This document shows positions 24,530 to 36,219 of a DNA stretch of 64,000 nt, piece by piece (positions within the stretch are counted from its first letter, which is position 1; the number at the start of each line of letters is the position of its first letter). Location: NCBI GenBank assembly GCA_020740775.1, contig JAHEWK010000013.1:1302001-1366000 (forward strand), given 5' to 3'. The notes under the pieces were generated by a model, which was not told the DNA's origin, did not search any database, and saw only the letters and a list, made by a program, of their open reading frames with translations. The stretch comes from Ilyonectria destructans. Its lineage: Eukaryota > Ascomycota > Sordariomycetes > Hypocreales > Nectriaceae. The translations under genes and the position numbers were made by a program.

Positions 24530-24558
24530 CATGTACCATACATGGTTGTTCTTTTTTT
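24530..24558 (+). terminator. Hairpin plus T7 after tRNA-Asp copy 2
   Basis: CATGTA-CCA-TACATG forms a perfect 6-bp stem, 8 nt after the tRNA, followed by T7 at 24552-24558. The architecture matches copy 1 with different bases. Confidence 0.75.
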
Positions 24559-25080
24559 GCGCCTCTAACCATTCTTTTTTCTCTTTAGCTGGAAAGTTCA
24601 GCCACCAGACTGGAATGCTAGGATAATAAGCAGATCGTCTAGTGTGCTATTTATTGTCGATGGTTGTGATTAGCGTGTACTAAAGACGCCATCTGCGGGC
24701 AACCCGAGGCAAATTTCCGCCCGCAACCCAATTGCTCCCATTGATGCACTCTTATTCAACAGCGACACGCTTTAATTGGGTGAGATAACATTTCCTCCGT
24801 GGTGCAGCTTATCCGTGATGCAACTGCCCGGTAGAGGCGGCCAGCAGCTGAACAACAAGCTGAACAACTAAGCGAACTCCAGCGCGAATGAGCCTTGCAG
24901 GTGGCTTATCGCCTATTGACGCCTAGTGGGCTCGGCTGAACAAGCAGAGACATCGACCTGGGGCCAGAACCACCTAGCGCGATATGTAATTATGCCTTCC
25001 CCGCGAGGCAAGGCTTCAACTTCCTTTCAGCCTCACATCTACTCTTCCACCTGTTCAAAGTCGTCTTCTGATGGCTCAAG
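24559..25080. other. Intergenic, upstream of membrane-protein gene
   Basis: No further gene is seen. A short upstream frame (listed) overlaps the start codon of the next gene. Confidence 0.5.
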
Positions 25081-25115
25081 ATGGGTACGTTTCACAGAGA
25101 CAAGGCACTTGTTGA
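25071..25115 (+). promoter_or_regulatory. Upstream ORF overlapping the membrane-protein start
   Basis: An ATG at 25071 opens a 14-codon frame that ends at 25115, past the main start at 25081 and in another frame. If the transcript starts upstream, it would reduce translation of the main frame. It could also mean that the main start is wrongly placed. Confidence 0.4.
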
Positions 25116-27027
25116 GCTAGAAAAGGTTCTGCTCAACAACACAGGCAACCTCACCGCACTGCAGACCATCCGGGCACCTATTTGGGTTGGCAGCCCAGAA
25201 ATCCGAGGGACTACGACGATCCTATGGAGCTGTATCATCACCCTGGTTGCGTGTATCTACACAGCCCTCCACTTGAACGTTCCCGCCAACACCCAAAAGA
25301 TGTCGATGCTTGGCGAGAAACTGAAATGGGTTCTGATTGGTCTTATCGCGCCAGAGGTGGTCTTGTATCTTGCTTCTTCCCAGTTTCTGGACGCTCGGAG
25401 GTTATCGAAAGAGTTAACGAGCTTATGGCAACAAAAGAAGCTCGTGGAGGGGATCGAAATGGAGATTCAAGGGACGGATGAATCGAAGGAAGCAGATGTG
25501 AGTTGCGGAAGAGTTGCCTTGAAGACCAATCTGACATCTGCAAGGAGGATCCGGTCTTTGATATCAAGTATGGATTTTTCGTTGCCATGGGTGGGCTAGA
25601 AATTCCCATCAAGGACATCCAATACTGGACAGATCGGCAGGCGACACGCGGGACCCTGGAATCCGGGAGTTTGCGACTCTCCGTCAACGGTGTTTTACAA
25701 CTTGCGAGGCTGGGGCACTTCCTACCTATCCCAAGTTCCGGGATCGACGATAAAAGCAAAGCAGACACCTTTGAGAAGTTTCTCATCATGACGCAAGTTC
25801 TCTGGATGGCGACTCAGTGCATTGTCCGGAAGTCTTACGGGTTGCCCATCTGCCTCTTGGAAGTTCATACCATGGTACACGTCGTCTGTGCTCTCGTCAT
25901 GTTTGTGTTCTGGATCAAGGTATGAGGTTTATGATCTTGAAAATTCCAGGCCGAAGCTGACAATACACTAGAAACCGAAAGATGTGACTGATCCTATGGT
26001 GTTCGAACCGACCCGATTCCAGAATATCATCGCGCTCATGGTTCAAGAGCAGTTTCACTTCCGGAGAAGTGAAGAGTTTATATTCTATCCTAGATCTCAT
26101 ATCGGAGAAGTCCGATTTGAACAACAAGCATTCGTCTGGGCTCATCAAACTGACCCTACACGCCGCAAACGTCTCACTGACGACGAACACCGTGTCTTGC
26201 ACATCGAATGGGTCCGGCCTAAAGGCAATACCTGGACTCTAAATGCAGGAGAAGCCCTTCCTTCGGGGTTGGGAATCGTTGGAAGGAGCGCTGCTTGGCA
26301 AGTTGAGAGGTTCCAACGGCGTGTTGTGCCGGATTGGTACGCCCGTGCTTATGACGATCTGTCGAACGTTCCCACCAGCGTCTTGGTAACCGAATGGGTG
26401 GAGGCCGAGCCTGTTCCACCAAGCGTTGATCTGCGACCTCAAGATATCGTGCGGTGGGAGCGTGTGATTGACGCGATAGAATCTATCGAGGGCAGGCTCC
26501 GGAAACCGGATCTTTTTCATCACGACTACCAACAAACCCGCTACCCAGACCAGCACTTCCACGATGCCTTCACTCGGTCAGCAGGAAATTTTCAGTACAC
26601 CGGAGACAGCCAGGTCGACCCAGATCAGATCCTAAGCTTCATCTTTAGCAGTCCCATTCTGCTCATCCTGCTGCTGATTCTCCCGGCTGTGTACGGCGGA
26701 ATCCACTTTCTGGTATCAAGCCAGCGATTTCCTACTGCAATGGAGTTGCTTCTATGGAGGATATCTTCCTTCGACATTATGCTCACGATGCCTGTATTTT
26801 TTACAGTGACCTACATTGGTTCCTCCATCTCGAAGCTATTTTTCGAGTACGAGTCTCTCGGGGAGAGCTCATGGGCTGTGTTTTACAAGTTTCCGGGGCA
26901 TTTGATGATTTTTGGATATATTCTCGCAAGATCGTATCTTGTCGTTGAATCATTTATTAGTCTACGCGCAGTGCCGATAGGGACATATTGGACACCATCG
27001 TGGCTGCAGATGATACCTCACATATGA
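25081..27027 (+). CDS. Fungal polytopic membrane protein of unknown function
   Basis: Exons 25081-25497, 25545-25919 and 25972-27027 give 615 aa. The opening motif IRGTTTILWSCIITLVACIY followed by TALHLNVP is typical of a large, uncharacterised Pezizomycotina and Basidiomycota family. A second hydrophobic segment is KWVLIGLIAPEVVLYLASSQ. A middle segment (FLIMTQVLWMATQCIVRKSY, then VHVVCALVMFVFWIKKPKDV) adds two helices. A soluble region of about 220 residues follows. Four C-terminal helices end the protein (ILLILLLILPAVYGG, DIMLTMPVFFTVTYIGSSIS, HLMIFGYILARSYLVVESFI and a short one). Intron sizes are 47 and 52 bp. Function is unknown. The N-terminus is uncertain because of the overlapping upstream ATG. 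Confidence 0.85.
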
Positions 27028-27395
27028 AGGACAATCTGCATTTAGTACATAGACAAAGCCGGTGCATTTTTCAGAATCTTCATAAGCCACTTTTTACTTC
27101 GCCTCTGGAATAAAAAAATGTGGTCCCTTTGTGAGTCCCGAATGCCTCGAGCGGGGATTACCGTGAAGATGTGTGGTTTGCTCCAGCACTCCGGCTAATC
27201 GCGCGACCTGGCGGAGCCGGGTGACGCTCGCCGGCGTTGGCTCTTCCCGCTGGGTGAGCCAGGCATCTATGCAGTTCGTGGTTTAAATTCCAGTTACTAG
27301 GTCAAGAGCGTCCTGGAAATGTTAATAGTAAATAAGAGTCAAGTACTCTGTAAATAGCATAGACGTAAGTCGATTCTATCTACAAGAAAGCTTCC
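27028..27395. other. Intergenic, converging 3' ends
   Basis: No gene is seen. A GC-rich stretch near 27165-27260 has no tRNA fold that I can build. Confidence 0.5.
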
Positions 27396-27969
27396 TCAAG
27401 GCTCAGCCTGCCCATCAGTTTGCGCCATGTTCTCGATATCATGCAACCAATCCACTCTGTGCTTTATATACTGCTCGATTGTTGGCCTCAATGCAGTCTC
27501 CGCAAGCTTGAAATCGTCCACAGTGCCAATCCTCAGTAGACTAACTCCTGCAAAACTCCCAGCCCTTCGGTACATCAGTGACCCACACGTTTTGCAAAAG
27601 AAGTTAGCCATGACGTTCCCTTTCCGCTCAATTGTTTCGGATTGGCTGAATTCCGTAAGATTTTCTTCCCCACGAACGTGTCTCAAGTGTGTGTCGAGAA
27701 TGAGGAAGCCAGAGGAAAACATTGAAGCCGTGATTTTGCGACAGTCACTGCAGTGGCACACAAAGCTGAAAAGAAATCCTGGCTTAGATAGAGGCTGAAA
27801 ACGATGAGATAAATGTCTTGTTGAGGTACCTGGGAAAACTCACAAAAGCTAGTTGTACAGCGCCGCAATAGCATGTCGCTGTTGCTTCATCCTTCGTTGA
27901 CCAGCCATCTTGCGCCAGACTGGCCAGCGGGAATGATGACTCTGGCCTGTCGGTTTCTTCGTGAGCCAT
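27396..27969 (-). CDS. GFA/CENP-V domain zinc protein
   Basis: Two exons, 27969-27830 and 27765-27396, give 169 aa. The donor was placed at CCCAG|GTACCT rather than the nearer GTGAGT, because only this reaches the acceptor TTTTCAG in the frame that reads FVCHCSDCRKITASMF. Zinc-binding pairs fit the family: CYCGAVQL, CHCSDC and FFCKTCGSLMYRR. The family is named after bacterial glutathione-dependent formaldehyde-activating enzyme, but most fungal members have no proven activity. The ending is TIEQYIKHRVDWLHDI, as expected. The start MAHEETDRPESSFPLASLAQ was preferred over a longer N-terminus with no similarity. Confidence 0.85.
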
Positions 27970-28430
27970 GCTTGAAGAGGTAGGATAATGGAATGAAGAG
28001 ATAGATAATGTCTTTGGCACCTCTGTCCACAAGGTGTGAAATCTTTAATCTTTTGTTGGCGGGTTTCGGAGGTCAATGGGGAGTGATTCTTCGAGTTCAA
28101 CTGTGAGGCCATGTCATGTATTTATATACTTATCAGCGGTGCCGGGCCACCCGTTGTACCCTTTATCATGCCATTGAGGGATCCGCAACTCCGCACTCGT
28201 ATAAAGTCCATGGACATCATTTCGGCTCATCATACAGTCTCATGTGCCACGCCGGAGGTCTGACATAAAAGGGCTAAGACTAAAGAGGAAATTTTGTCAT
28301 TCTCGGAATGCTTCATCCCCCCGAGATAGATCCCACATCATGACTCGGTACAGCCTGCAAAAAGTCGGAGCGGTGTAATGAAGCGTCTAGTTCATAAAAA
28401 ATAACGTTTCCTTCGCATACTTACGTCACG

Positions 28431-28438
28431 AAGTACGC
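28431..28438. promoter_or_regulatory. CRE/ATF-like site in repeat unit 1
   Basis: TTACGTCA lies in the conserved block CATACTTACGTCACG. This 8-mer is a known binding form for ATF/CREB-type bZIP proteins; use here is inferred. Confidence 0.45.
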
Positions 28439-28668
28439 AAACGTAAAGTCCATGGACAACATTTCGGCTCATCATACGGTCTCATATGCCGCGCCGGAGG
28501 TCTGACATAACTTAACCGGGCTAAGACCAAAGAGGAAATTTTGTCATTCTCGGAATGCTTCATTCGCCCGAGACAGATCCCACATCATGACTCGGTACGA
28601 CCTGCAAAAAGTCGGAGCGGTGTAATAAAGCGTCTAGTTCATACAAAGTAACAGTTCCCTTCGCATAC

Positions 28669-28676
28669 TTACGTCA
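28669..28676. promoter_or_regulatory. CRE/ATF-like site in repeat unit 2
   Basis: The same TTACGTCA in the same context as in unit 1, 238 bp further on. It survived although surrounding positions changed. Confidence 0.45.
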
Positions 28677-29067
28677 CGGAGTACGCAAACTCGGCAAATT
28701 AACATCGCCGATCTGCAATTGAGGATATATGGGATATGGCATTGCAACTTTCGTACCTCACGGAATACCAGTTAGTGAACTACACATGGCTTGAGTTGGT
28801 AATATCCTGGCTCGTGTGAGCGACTGAATGGATGGGGATGTTGTGAATTCCAGGCAGGATAATCTCCGACTGTGAGAATGTCAAGACAGGGTAAGGGGGA
28901 CCGGATATCTCAGTGCCGAGAAACATACACCGCAACGGAAGAATGGTTCCTCCTTATATGCTTAGAGATTGAGTCAGGAAAGGACTCTAACGGAAAGAGT
29001 AGAGATGTCTTAACGCGGCGGACTTCTATCTTTACCGAGTTCGGCAATAGCCCATGGGCATGGCTGG

Positions 29068-32000
29068 CTAAAGGATCGAGAATTCCGTTAGAAGGCGGTT
29101 GCACGGATCTTGTTCTCTCAGAAATTTCGCGATACCAAGATGCAACTCTTGCTCAGCCAGCTTGATTGCTCTGGAAAACCCCATGACAGGATCTGGCATT
29201 GCACCCTCGCTGAGAAGAAACCGTACCATCTCGAGCCTGCCATGTTCAGCTGCACCCTCTACCGCCGTGCGGCCTTCTTTAGGGGCTGCGGGTGCGTTGA
29301 TGAGAGCTCCATGTGCGAGTAGGATGCGTACGATCTCCATGTGTCCTTGGATTACGGCACCCTGTAAAGCCGTGACTCCGCCCTGCTCTGCTGGCGGGGC
29401 ATTGACATCCGCATGATGAAGGAGGAGCAGGTCAATGATTTCCAAGTCAGGCGTCTCGGATGAGACCGCGGCCTGAAGTGCAGTGCGGCCAAAGGCTGCA
29501 ACCGGAGGGGCGTTGATATTTGCGCCGTGTGTGATGAAGAATTCGATGAGCTGGGGGCTGGTATTGGCGGAAGCTATCGCAGCTTGAAGCGGAGTGGAAC
29601 ATGTTTCTAGTTGGTGGCCGACAAAGGGATTGTAAAGCTGCCTAGATGGTTGAGAAACGGTGCAACTGGGTTCCTCATCTGTAGAGGCATTGATGTTTGC
29701 GCCGTGGCAGAGTAGAAGCTGAATAGATTCCATATCGCCCAGTGATGCCGCGACATGCAGCGGCGTTCTCCCCTGGAATTTGTCTTCCGTTCGGACTCCA
29801 GCGCGGAGTGCCAGTTTGAAGCACTCGAATTGCCTCGCAAGTAACAATTCCCTGAGTATCGTGTTTTCCGTGCTGCCTGTGCGGTTAATCGGAGCCCCGA
29901 GTGCAAGGAGCTTGTGGAAAGTGGCTACGAAACCATCCTCCCCCTCCCAACTTGACGAAACACGGTGAACCACACCTTCCAGGGCAGTCATACCACCCTC
30001 TGTACTCATTCTAGCTGTGACGTCGGCTCCGGAATCGATTAAACAGTTTGCCACCTCATAACGGCCTGCTTTGAGCGCGGCGTAGAGAGCTGTTTCCCCA
30101 TTCGGCTTGCTGCTCGGTGCTAGATTCACATTCGCGCCTTGACTTATGAGGTATTGTACGAGCGGCAAGTAGCCGCCACTTGCCGCCACTTGCAAAGGGC
30201 TTTTGCCATTTAGCCCGTACTCATTGATTGGAGTCCCCATTTCAAGAAGTTTGCCACAACTAGAGATTCGCCCTAAAGCTGCGGATGAAACTAAGAGGCT
30301 TGGGCGGACCCAGGCTGCGTTATATCCTGAGTCGAGTAAGACAGTCAGGATTCGATAAGAGATGCAGTGCGTTGATCTGCGTTGCGAATCACGCTGCATA
30401 CGCACACTTTTCGGGTTCTCAGCTTGAAGATAAATGTCCCGAGCTATCTCATCATCCACCTTCGCCCCAGCTTTGATTAGAAGATAGATCAGGTCTGGAA
30501 CATCTTCGTGTCTGATGCAGTTAGCCGCTAGGATAATTGGGGGTTTTCCTTCAACTTCATCGGATGCTCTGACCGAATCCTGAAGAAGACGAGCAAGTCG
30601 AGCATCGGGGTCTACCCCTCGACGTAGAAATGTTCCGACAGCCCCGACCTTTCCCAACTTAACGGCCTCACAAAGCGCGCGCTCCAAATCTACCACTTGG
30701 ACGGTGCCGCGTTGTAGAAGAACGTGTCCAAGTTCGCGATTGCCTTTCGTTGCAGCATCGATCAATTCAAACAGGTCCCTTTCGTCACTCAGCAGTAACT
30801 TTTCACGGAGCATCGAATATATCGGCGACGACTCGTCCCATGCCAATCCGAGGGGGCTGAAATCGGAGATTACCTGGTCGGCATTAAAATGAGCACCTTC
30901 GTCCAGCAAAATCTTCACGATATTATGGTGGCATCGCTGTATTGCCAGGGTAAGGGCTGTCGCTTCACTGTCGCCATGAGAGAAGCTCTTGTTAACATCA
31001 GCTCCTGAACTGATCAGATATTTCACCATGGTGCTTTTGCCGTACCGGGCAGCACGGGCCAGCGGTGTTTCGGCCATCCCCGTGGAAGAACACTCGCCTG
31101 CGTTGACATCGACACCATAGGACACCAACTGTCTCGCCAGTTCTAGGTAATCCCATTCAATGGCTCGATGAAGGAGTTTTATTCCCATGAGTCCTGATAA
31201 ATCAAGGCGATGGTTTGCGACGAGACTTAGAAATTCGCCAGAGCCCACAAACCTTTCTAAGCCCCTGACTACTGGGAATTTGCAAACTTCTCTAAGCAGT
31301 GTCGATCCAAACGCTAGGGTATCAGCTGGTGCCGTTTGTAGAAACTTTGACAGCTGGAGCATGAATCCATTCCTAACGACCCATTCAATGAATAATAAGG
31401 TTTCTGAAGAGTCCGGAAAGTTATTAGAAATGAGGTATGCAACGATCGAAAACACTTGATGGAGTGACCGATCGCTAGTAATCCTGACGGAAGTATTTTG
31501 CTGAGAACCTAGCCACTGGTGACTCTCTCGATGACGGAATATATTTTCCACGAGTTCAGCCACTGGTTCCAAGACCGCTAGCTTCCAATCCGCATCAATT
31601 AGTTTGGATAAGACCCACCCGCTCTGGGTCGGCAGTGCGTATGCACGCACTGAAATAGGACTGGGAATATGGTGCTGATTTTCATGGGTAGCCCTGAGAC
31701 TGGAAGTCTCTAGGATGAGTGAGGATAGTTCTGTTTCATTCTTAGCTAGACGAACGTGGCACGTGTGTGTGGAAGGTCAATACCTGGCAAGTCCCAAAAT
31801 GATGTGAATGGAAGTTTAGGCCCATTCTGCAAGCATGCAGGGTAATTTTGGAGACGTCGTTCTTGACACAGAAAGGCCGAACCATCTCCAACAGCCACTG
31901 TTGTATCTAGACCCGGTTGCATGGAGAGCAATGCCTTCGAGAGTTGAAGAGCTTCTTCGTTGGAACCAGATAGGTAGAAGCCAACGTCGATTTCAACAGC

Positions 32001-32686
32001 TAGTTGAGAGCTAAAATCGATCTCAATTGGGTCTGGGTCAATTGCCTGGTTGTCCAAGTCATTGGCCTGGCCAACCGTGAACTCGTCGTCAGTAGAAGTT
32101 GTGAGAATCACCTCATCGTTGCTTTCCTGAGCCTCTGCAGTTCCCTCGGATGTAACGGAAGCGTCGATATGGTGAAGCGAGGCCGATTCAGCATTGGATT
32201 CGGCTGGGGCACGGATTTCTATTCGATGCTGACGGACTGTATCAATGCCCAAGTCTAGAGAATTTGTTAATTTTATTCTTGTCAAGTTTGGATCAGATTA
32301 TAGCAAACCTATTTTAGAGGGTTCTACCTGGCACTTCTTGGAGTACCGCCGGATAGCCCTGGAGGTGCTGTCCAATCTGAGGCGTTTATCGCGAAGATAG
32401 ACCACTGATTTTATGCCTCGCGCCTCTCGTTTTCGAATCTCGTTGATCACTGCTATCCATTCGTCGGAGCGGAGGTTCTTCAAACCACCAAACTTGGACT
32501 TGAATTGTCTGGGACTGGCCTGGTGTCAACCTCGGTATGAAAGGGTCTTCATAATGTGGCATGAACTTACGTGACCGAAAGGTTGTGTGTGTCATTGAGC
32601 CATTTGACAGTCTCCTTGGCGGTTTTGTCGTCATCCAAGTACCAGCGGACGATGTCCTGCTCATACAATTTCCAGTTGACAGGCAT
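29068..32686 (-). CDS. Clr5-domain ankyrin-repeat protein
   Basis: Exons 32686-32571, 32514-32328, 32228-31784 and 31730-29068 give about 1136 aa. The N-terminus is a Clr5 domain, split by intron 1 (MPVNWKLYEQDIVRWYLDDD, WLNDTHNLSVT, then PRQFKSKFGGLKNLRSDEW). The Clr5 domain is named for a fission-yeast silencing factor and is often fused to ankyrin repeats in filamentous fungi. An acidic linker follows. From about residue 430 at least nine ankyrin repeats can be read (AETPLARAARYG, GKSPLQVAASGGYLPLVQYL, GETALYAALKAGRYEVANCL, GRTPLHVAASLGD, GVTALQGAVIQGHMEIVRIL). The first and last introns fit well. The second ends at CGTCAG and is less sure; an acceptor one step upstream breaks the frame. 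Binding partner and role are unknown. Confidence 0.82.
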
Positions 32687-33174
32687 GGTGAAATGTGGAA
32701 GAGGCTCTAGTTTCAGAAATAGCAATAGAAGATAGAAAGGCCGATTAGAGCGATGAGAGTCACTGCGATGGGTGGAAACATTAAATTATAACGCGCTTCG
32801 CAGATTGGGACGGAACAACATGGACCATGGCTTGGCTTTATATGACCAATGGTCAGACTATTTGGTACTCTCTAGCTGGTTTTGGTCCTTTTGGAAAGCC
32901 TGCTATTGGATGCCTTCTTTTTGTACTTCTGCCATTTTATGCATGGGACTTCTGGTCATTGGTACCGGAAAGCTCCATCCAATCAGGCGCTGTATTATCA
33001 AGTGAGGGGCTCTTAGGCAGCACCCAAGTCTCTCGCTTTTTGGTCGTACATTCGTTTGGCGTTGTGATAGGTTGCATGATTTGGCCTTTTGGCAGGCTGA
33101 TCCCCCTCTGATAAGAATGTAGGATATCAACAGGAGCTTCTCAATCATTACCTGTCTACAGCGACAATACTACC
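32687..33174. other. Intergenic, promoter of Clr5-ankyrin gene
   Basis: A 94-codon plus-strand frame (32827-33111) is hydrophobic but has no other support. The region also holds the 3' UTR of the rhodopsin-like gene. Confidence 0.5.
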
Positions 33175-34584
33175 CTATGTCATATGTCTCCCCTCAACAA
33201 TCGTCTCACTTGTCACCAAGATATTCCTGTCGTTGACCCCGAGCTGACGCGACTGCTGGTCAACCTCTTCATCCGATGTTCTCGTCGCCTGCACCGTTGT
33301 TTTTTGTTCACTGAATTTCCCGTCCATGGCACGCAACTCCCACGCCAAATGCTCCTCGCTCTCCGGCATTTGATTGAACCCTGTCGACCGAGGATGTGAG
33401 GGACCCAAACCCATTCTGCCTGTTCCGCCACCGTTGGACCGAGACCTACCGGCTCTTGCACTGCTCTCCTTCTGGGAGCTGCGCAGACTGATTCCAAGCC
33501 ATCGGAGAGCGGTGCGGTCGAACACGGGGCGGAGCATGGGGCTCGATGCCACCATCACGGCGATGCCTGATTGTAAAATGCTGCTTATGGATGCTTCGGC
33601 GAAACTCTTCGTGATGTTGTTAAAGTCAATGTTGTAGACATAGTAGAGTCGGATGCATGAGAAAACGATAGTCCTGAGGAGATGTGTTAATAGGCCGATC
33701 CATGCTCACCGAGTCGCTGCAGTAGAGAGAACTTACACAAATCCGGCACCAAAAACACCGAGCAATGCCACCTTGTGTGCCCGATTCATTTGCAAATCGT
33801 AGACCATCTTCATGGGCAACGCCACGATGCTGACCTCAGAGATGATATCCAAGACAGCGACTGCAGCGTAGGCCTTGACATTATCACCACATGATTCCGG
33901 CACAACACCACCCCAAGCACTTGCCACGGGCTTGCAAATGACGAAGGGTAGGATTATTGTATAGACGGACCAGGCAACACACATTGCCGTTACTACCCAC
34001 GTCGCAATGACGAACCATCGGCCGGCCGTGCGGAAAATTCGTCGGATCATGCAGATAACAGCGACCTTGATGAAGCCTAGGCAGAGCCCGTAGACCAGCT
34101 GGCATGCGAGTGCGATGCGTGAATATTGGGCGATGACCTCTGGGGCTAGTCGTGGCATGTCGTTTCCAGCACCGCCGACGGTGGCGGCTACATTCGTTAG
34201 GGTTTCTGCGATACGTGAGAGGAACGATGACTAGACTCACCGAGGATAAATGAGATGATAACGCCGTAGTATAGAATCTGGGAGATGTTAGGACGTTCAA
34301 AGTTCGGATGTCCAGTGACATCGCGTTGTGAACAAGTCGCAACAAACCTGGCCGGTAAAGTAAAGGTAGTCTTCAACCTGATACTGCGTCTTTCTTATGT
34401 TGCGGGAAATGATTCGCATCACAGTCCACGCCGTGGTGAAAAACATCATGATGGCGCAGGCGGCGACAAGAGATTTTCCATACTGATTGAGTGGAGGAAA
34501 TGGGCCGGTTATCAGAGGGGCAGCTGATGGCTCGGCGCTCGACTCTGCCGCACGAGCAGCAATGTTTTGGTGAGGAGGAGCCAT
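33175..34584 (-). CDS. Fungal rhodopsin-like seven-TM integral membrane protein
   Basis: Exons 34584-34348, 34277-34241, 34187-33737 and 33673-33175 give 407 aa; exon 2 is only 37 nt. Seven hydrophobic helices are readable, for example SLVAACAIMMFFTTAWTVM, QILYYGVIISFILGA, LVYGLCLGFIKVAVICMI, WFVIATWVVTAMCVAWSVY and LLGVFGAGFVTIVFSCIRLY. Family landmarks are ICKPVASAW, the QSGIAVMVASSPMLRPVFD end of the last helix and a long Ser/Arg-rich cytoplasmic tail. This fits the large fungal rhodopsin-domain (SAT4/Pth11-like) family. It has no CFEM domain, so it is not a Pth11 orthologue. Ligand and coupling are unknown. Confidence 0.85.
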
Positions 34585-36219
34585 TGCTGGCGAACCTCGG
34601 GCGCTCTGAAGAAAGAGTTCGTTGGACTCGAGGAAGAATTGTATTTGATATGACGAGGGTTGGAGGTAGGTTGACGCGCGTAAAGTGCTCCAAAGTTGCG
34701 GCACCTGAAAAATGAGACATACCTTTTTATTCTCGAACCAACATATTTGCCCTAAATAGGAGGGAAGGAGAATATATTAGTACGCGTCCTAAGGGGCCTA
34801 CGGCCTTAGGGTTGCGTTGCGGGAGACCCAAGGCCTTAAGTCAACGGCAACTGGGCATGTTTGTGTAGCATTTAAGACTAGGGAGGACAATGGCACAGCA
34901 AGTGAGACGCCTCGTCGCTGCAAAGGGAAAACACCCGAGGGCTTCAGCGAGACATTCAGCTAAGTACGGCCGACATTCGGTCGCGAATTTGGGCGTATAT
35001 GCACGTTTTTACCCTGATCCTGTCGACTCGAGACCCCTACGTCGGATGGGTGTTCTCCTGTCAGCGTCCATCCTATCGGGCGAGGGCCTGGCTGAACCTC
35101 CTTGGCTTTCCTTGGCTTCAGGATGCGAGCGGGGAAAGGCTTTGCCACTCCGCCCTTGAGAGAGCTCCCGGATGCAACAGTAGCCGCATTTGAACTACAT
35201 GTCGTCGTGGCGTTGGACAGGGAAGACGATCCTTTCGGAAGGTGGCAGAAGGCGGGCATTCCCACTCGTCGGCTCCCTCGTAAACAACCTGGATGTTGGA
35301 ATCTAAGAGTTCATCGCCGACGGCGTGGGATTAAAGACTGGGGTCGGGCGCAATGCTCAGGCTAGTGGCTCACCCCTGACCCGATCCAGAAATGCCAGAT
35401 CAAGCTTGAATATAACCCTGTTACAGGTTACAACCCCATGTATGTTTTGACCGAGGTACTAGATTAGGATATGCCGAACACTATCGCCTCGGGCCCGAAC
35501 TGCTCTTTCCGTTGTGTTCCTGGTCAAGGATCTCCCGCCCCCCGCTACAGCGCGCCGTCGTTGCTTGGGCATGTCCAATATAGAGAGAAATACGACGCAA
35601 GTGGTGTGTGTTGGGTTGCATCGGCTGAAGAAAGGAATTGAACATTCATAAATTAGGCATGGGTACTTGCAGCATGATCAATAAGCAACACTGACTGGCC
35701 CTTCCACTGCCGTGTAGTATTTGGTGCAGCACAACGCGAGACCTCCCTCTCGAATTTTCTCCGCTGCCGTTAATTCTCGCTTAGTCCTAGGATCGCTGCA
35801 AGATGCATCTCGCTCGTTCAAGAGAAGACTCCACGTAGATCGCCACGAGATCCGCAAGGCACCATAGATGAGCACGAAACATCGATAGTCTCCCATAACC
35901 TCAAAGTCCCCAATTCGGACCGATCCTTGCAACCAGCCCTGCATAATAAGCTATATTTGAAGGAAGCAATATTAGAGGCCCCTGTATCCTTGGAGGCCTG
36001 GAAATCCGGCTTGACGGACTCGGGGTCCCGGGCAGCCCGGAATCATGTACGTCGCCTTGTCTAGCAAATTACGATGCATCGTCGCCCATAGCTATATTAC
36101 ACATTGGATTCGGCCGGAGGGCTTCTTCTTGATGTTCTCTTCACTCCTTCTCAACTCCTCCATCCAATAAACACCTTCTTTCCTAGACTAGCTCTCGTTG
36201 TCAGGATTTCTTTACCAAG
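34585..36219. other. Intergenic between divergent genes
   Basis: This is about 1.6 kb shared by the rhodopsin-like gene and the GMC oxidoreductase. Open frames at 34890-35365 (+) and 35678-35944 (-) have no domain and look accidental. Confidence 0.5.

Larger units (their letters stand above)
28202..28690. repeat. Tandem direct repeat, 241 and 247 bp units
   Basis: Unit 1 (28202-28442) and unit 2 (28444-28690) align over their whole length, both running from TAAAGTCCATGGACA to AGTACGCAAAC. Differences are mostly transitions plus one indel of about 5 bp. They carry no open frame. They lie between the 5' end of the GFA-type gene and the 3' end of the Clr5-ankyrin gene. Confidence 0.92.

Noticed and set aside
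27165..27300. Possible tRNA (GGTTTAAATTCC resembles a T loop)
   Set aside because: No acceptor or anticodon stem can be paired around it.
32827..33111. 94-codon hydrophobic frame with possible membrane helices
   Set aside because: Lies between two genes without conservation evidence; hydrophobicity reflects T-rich sequence.
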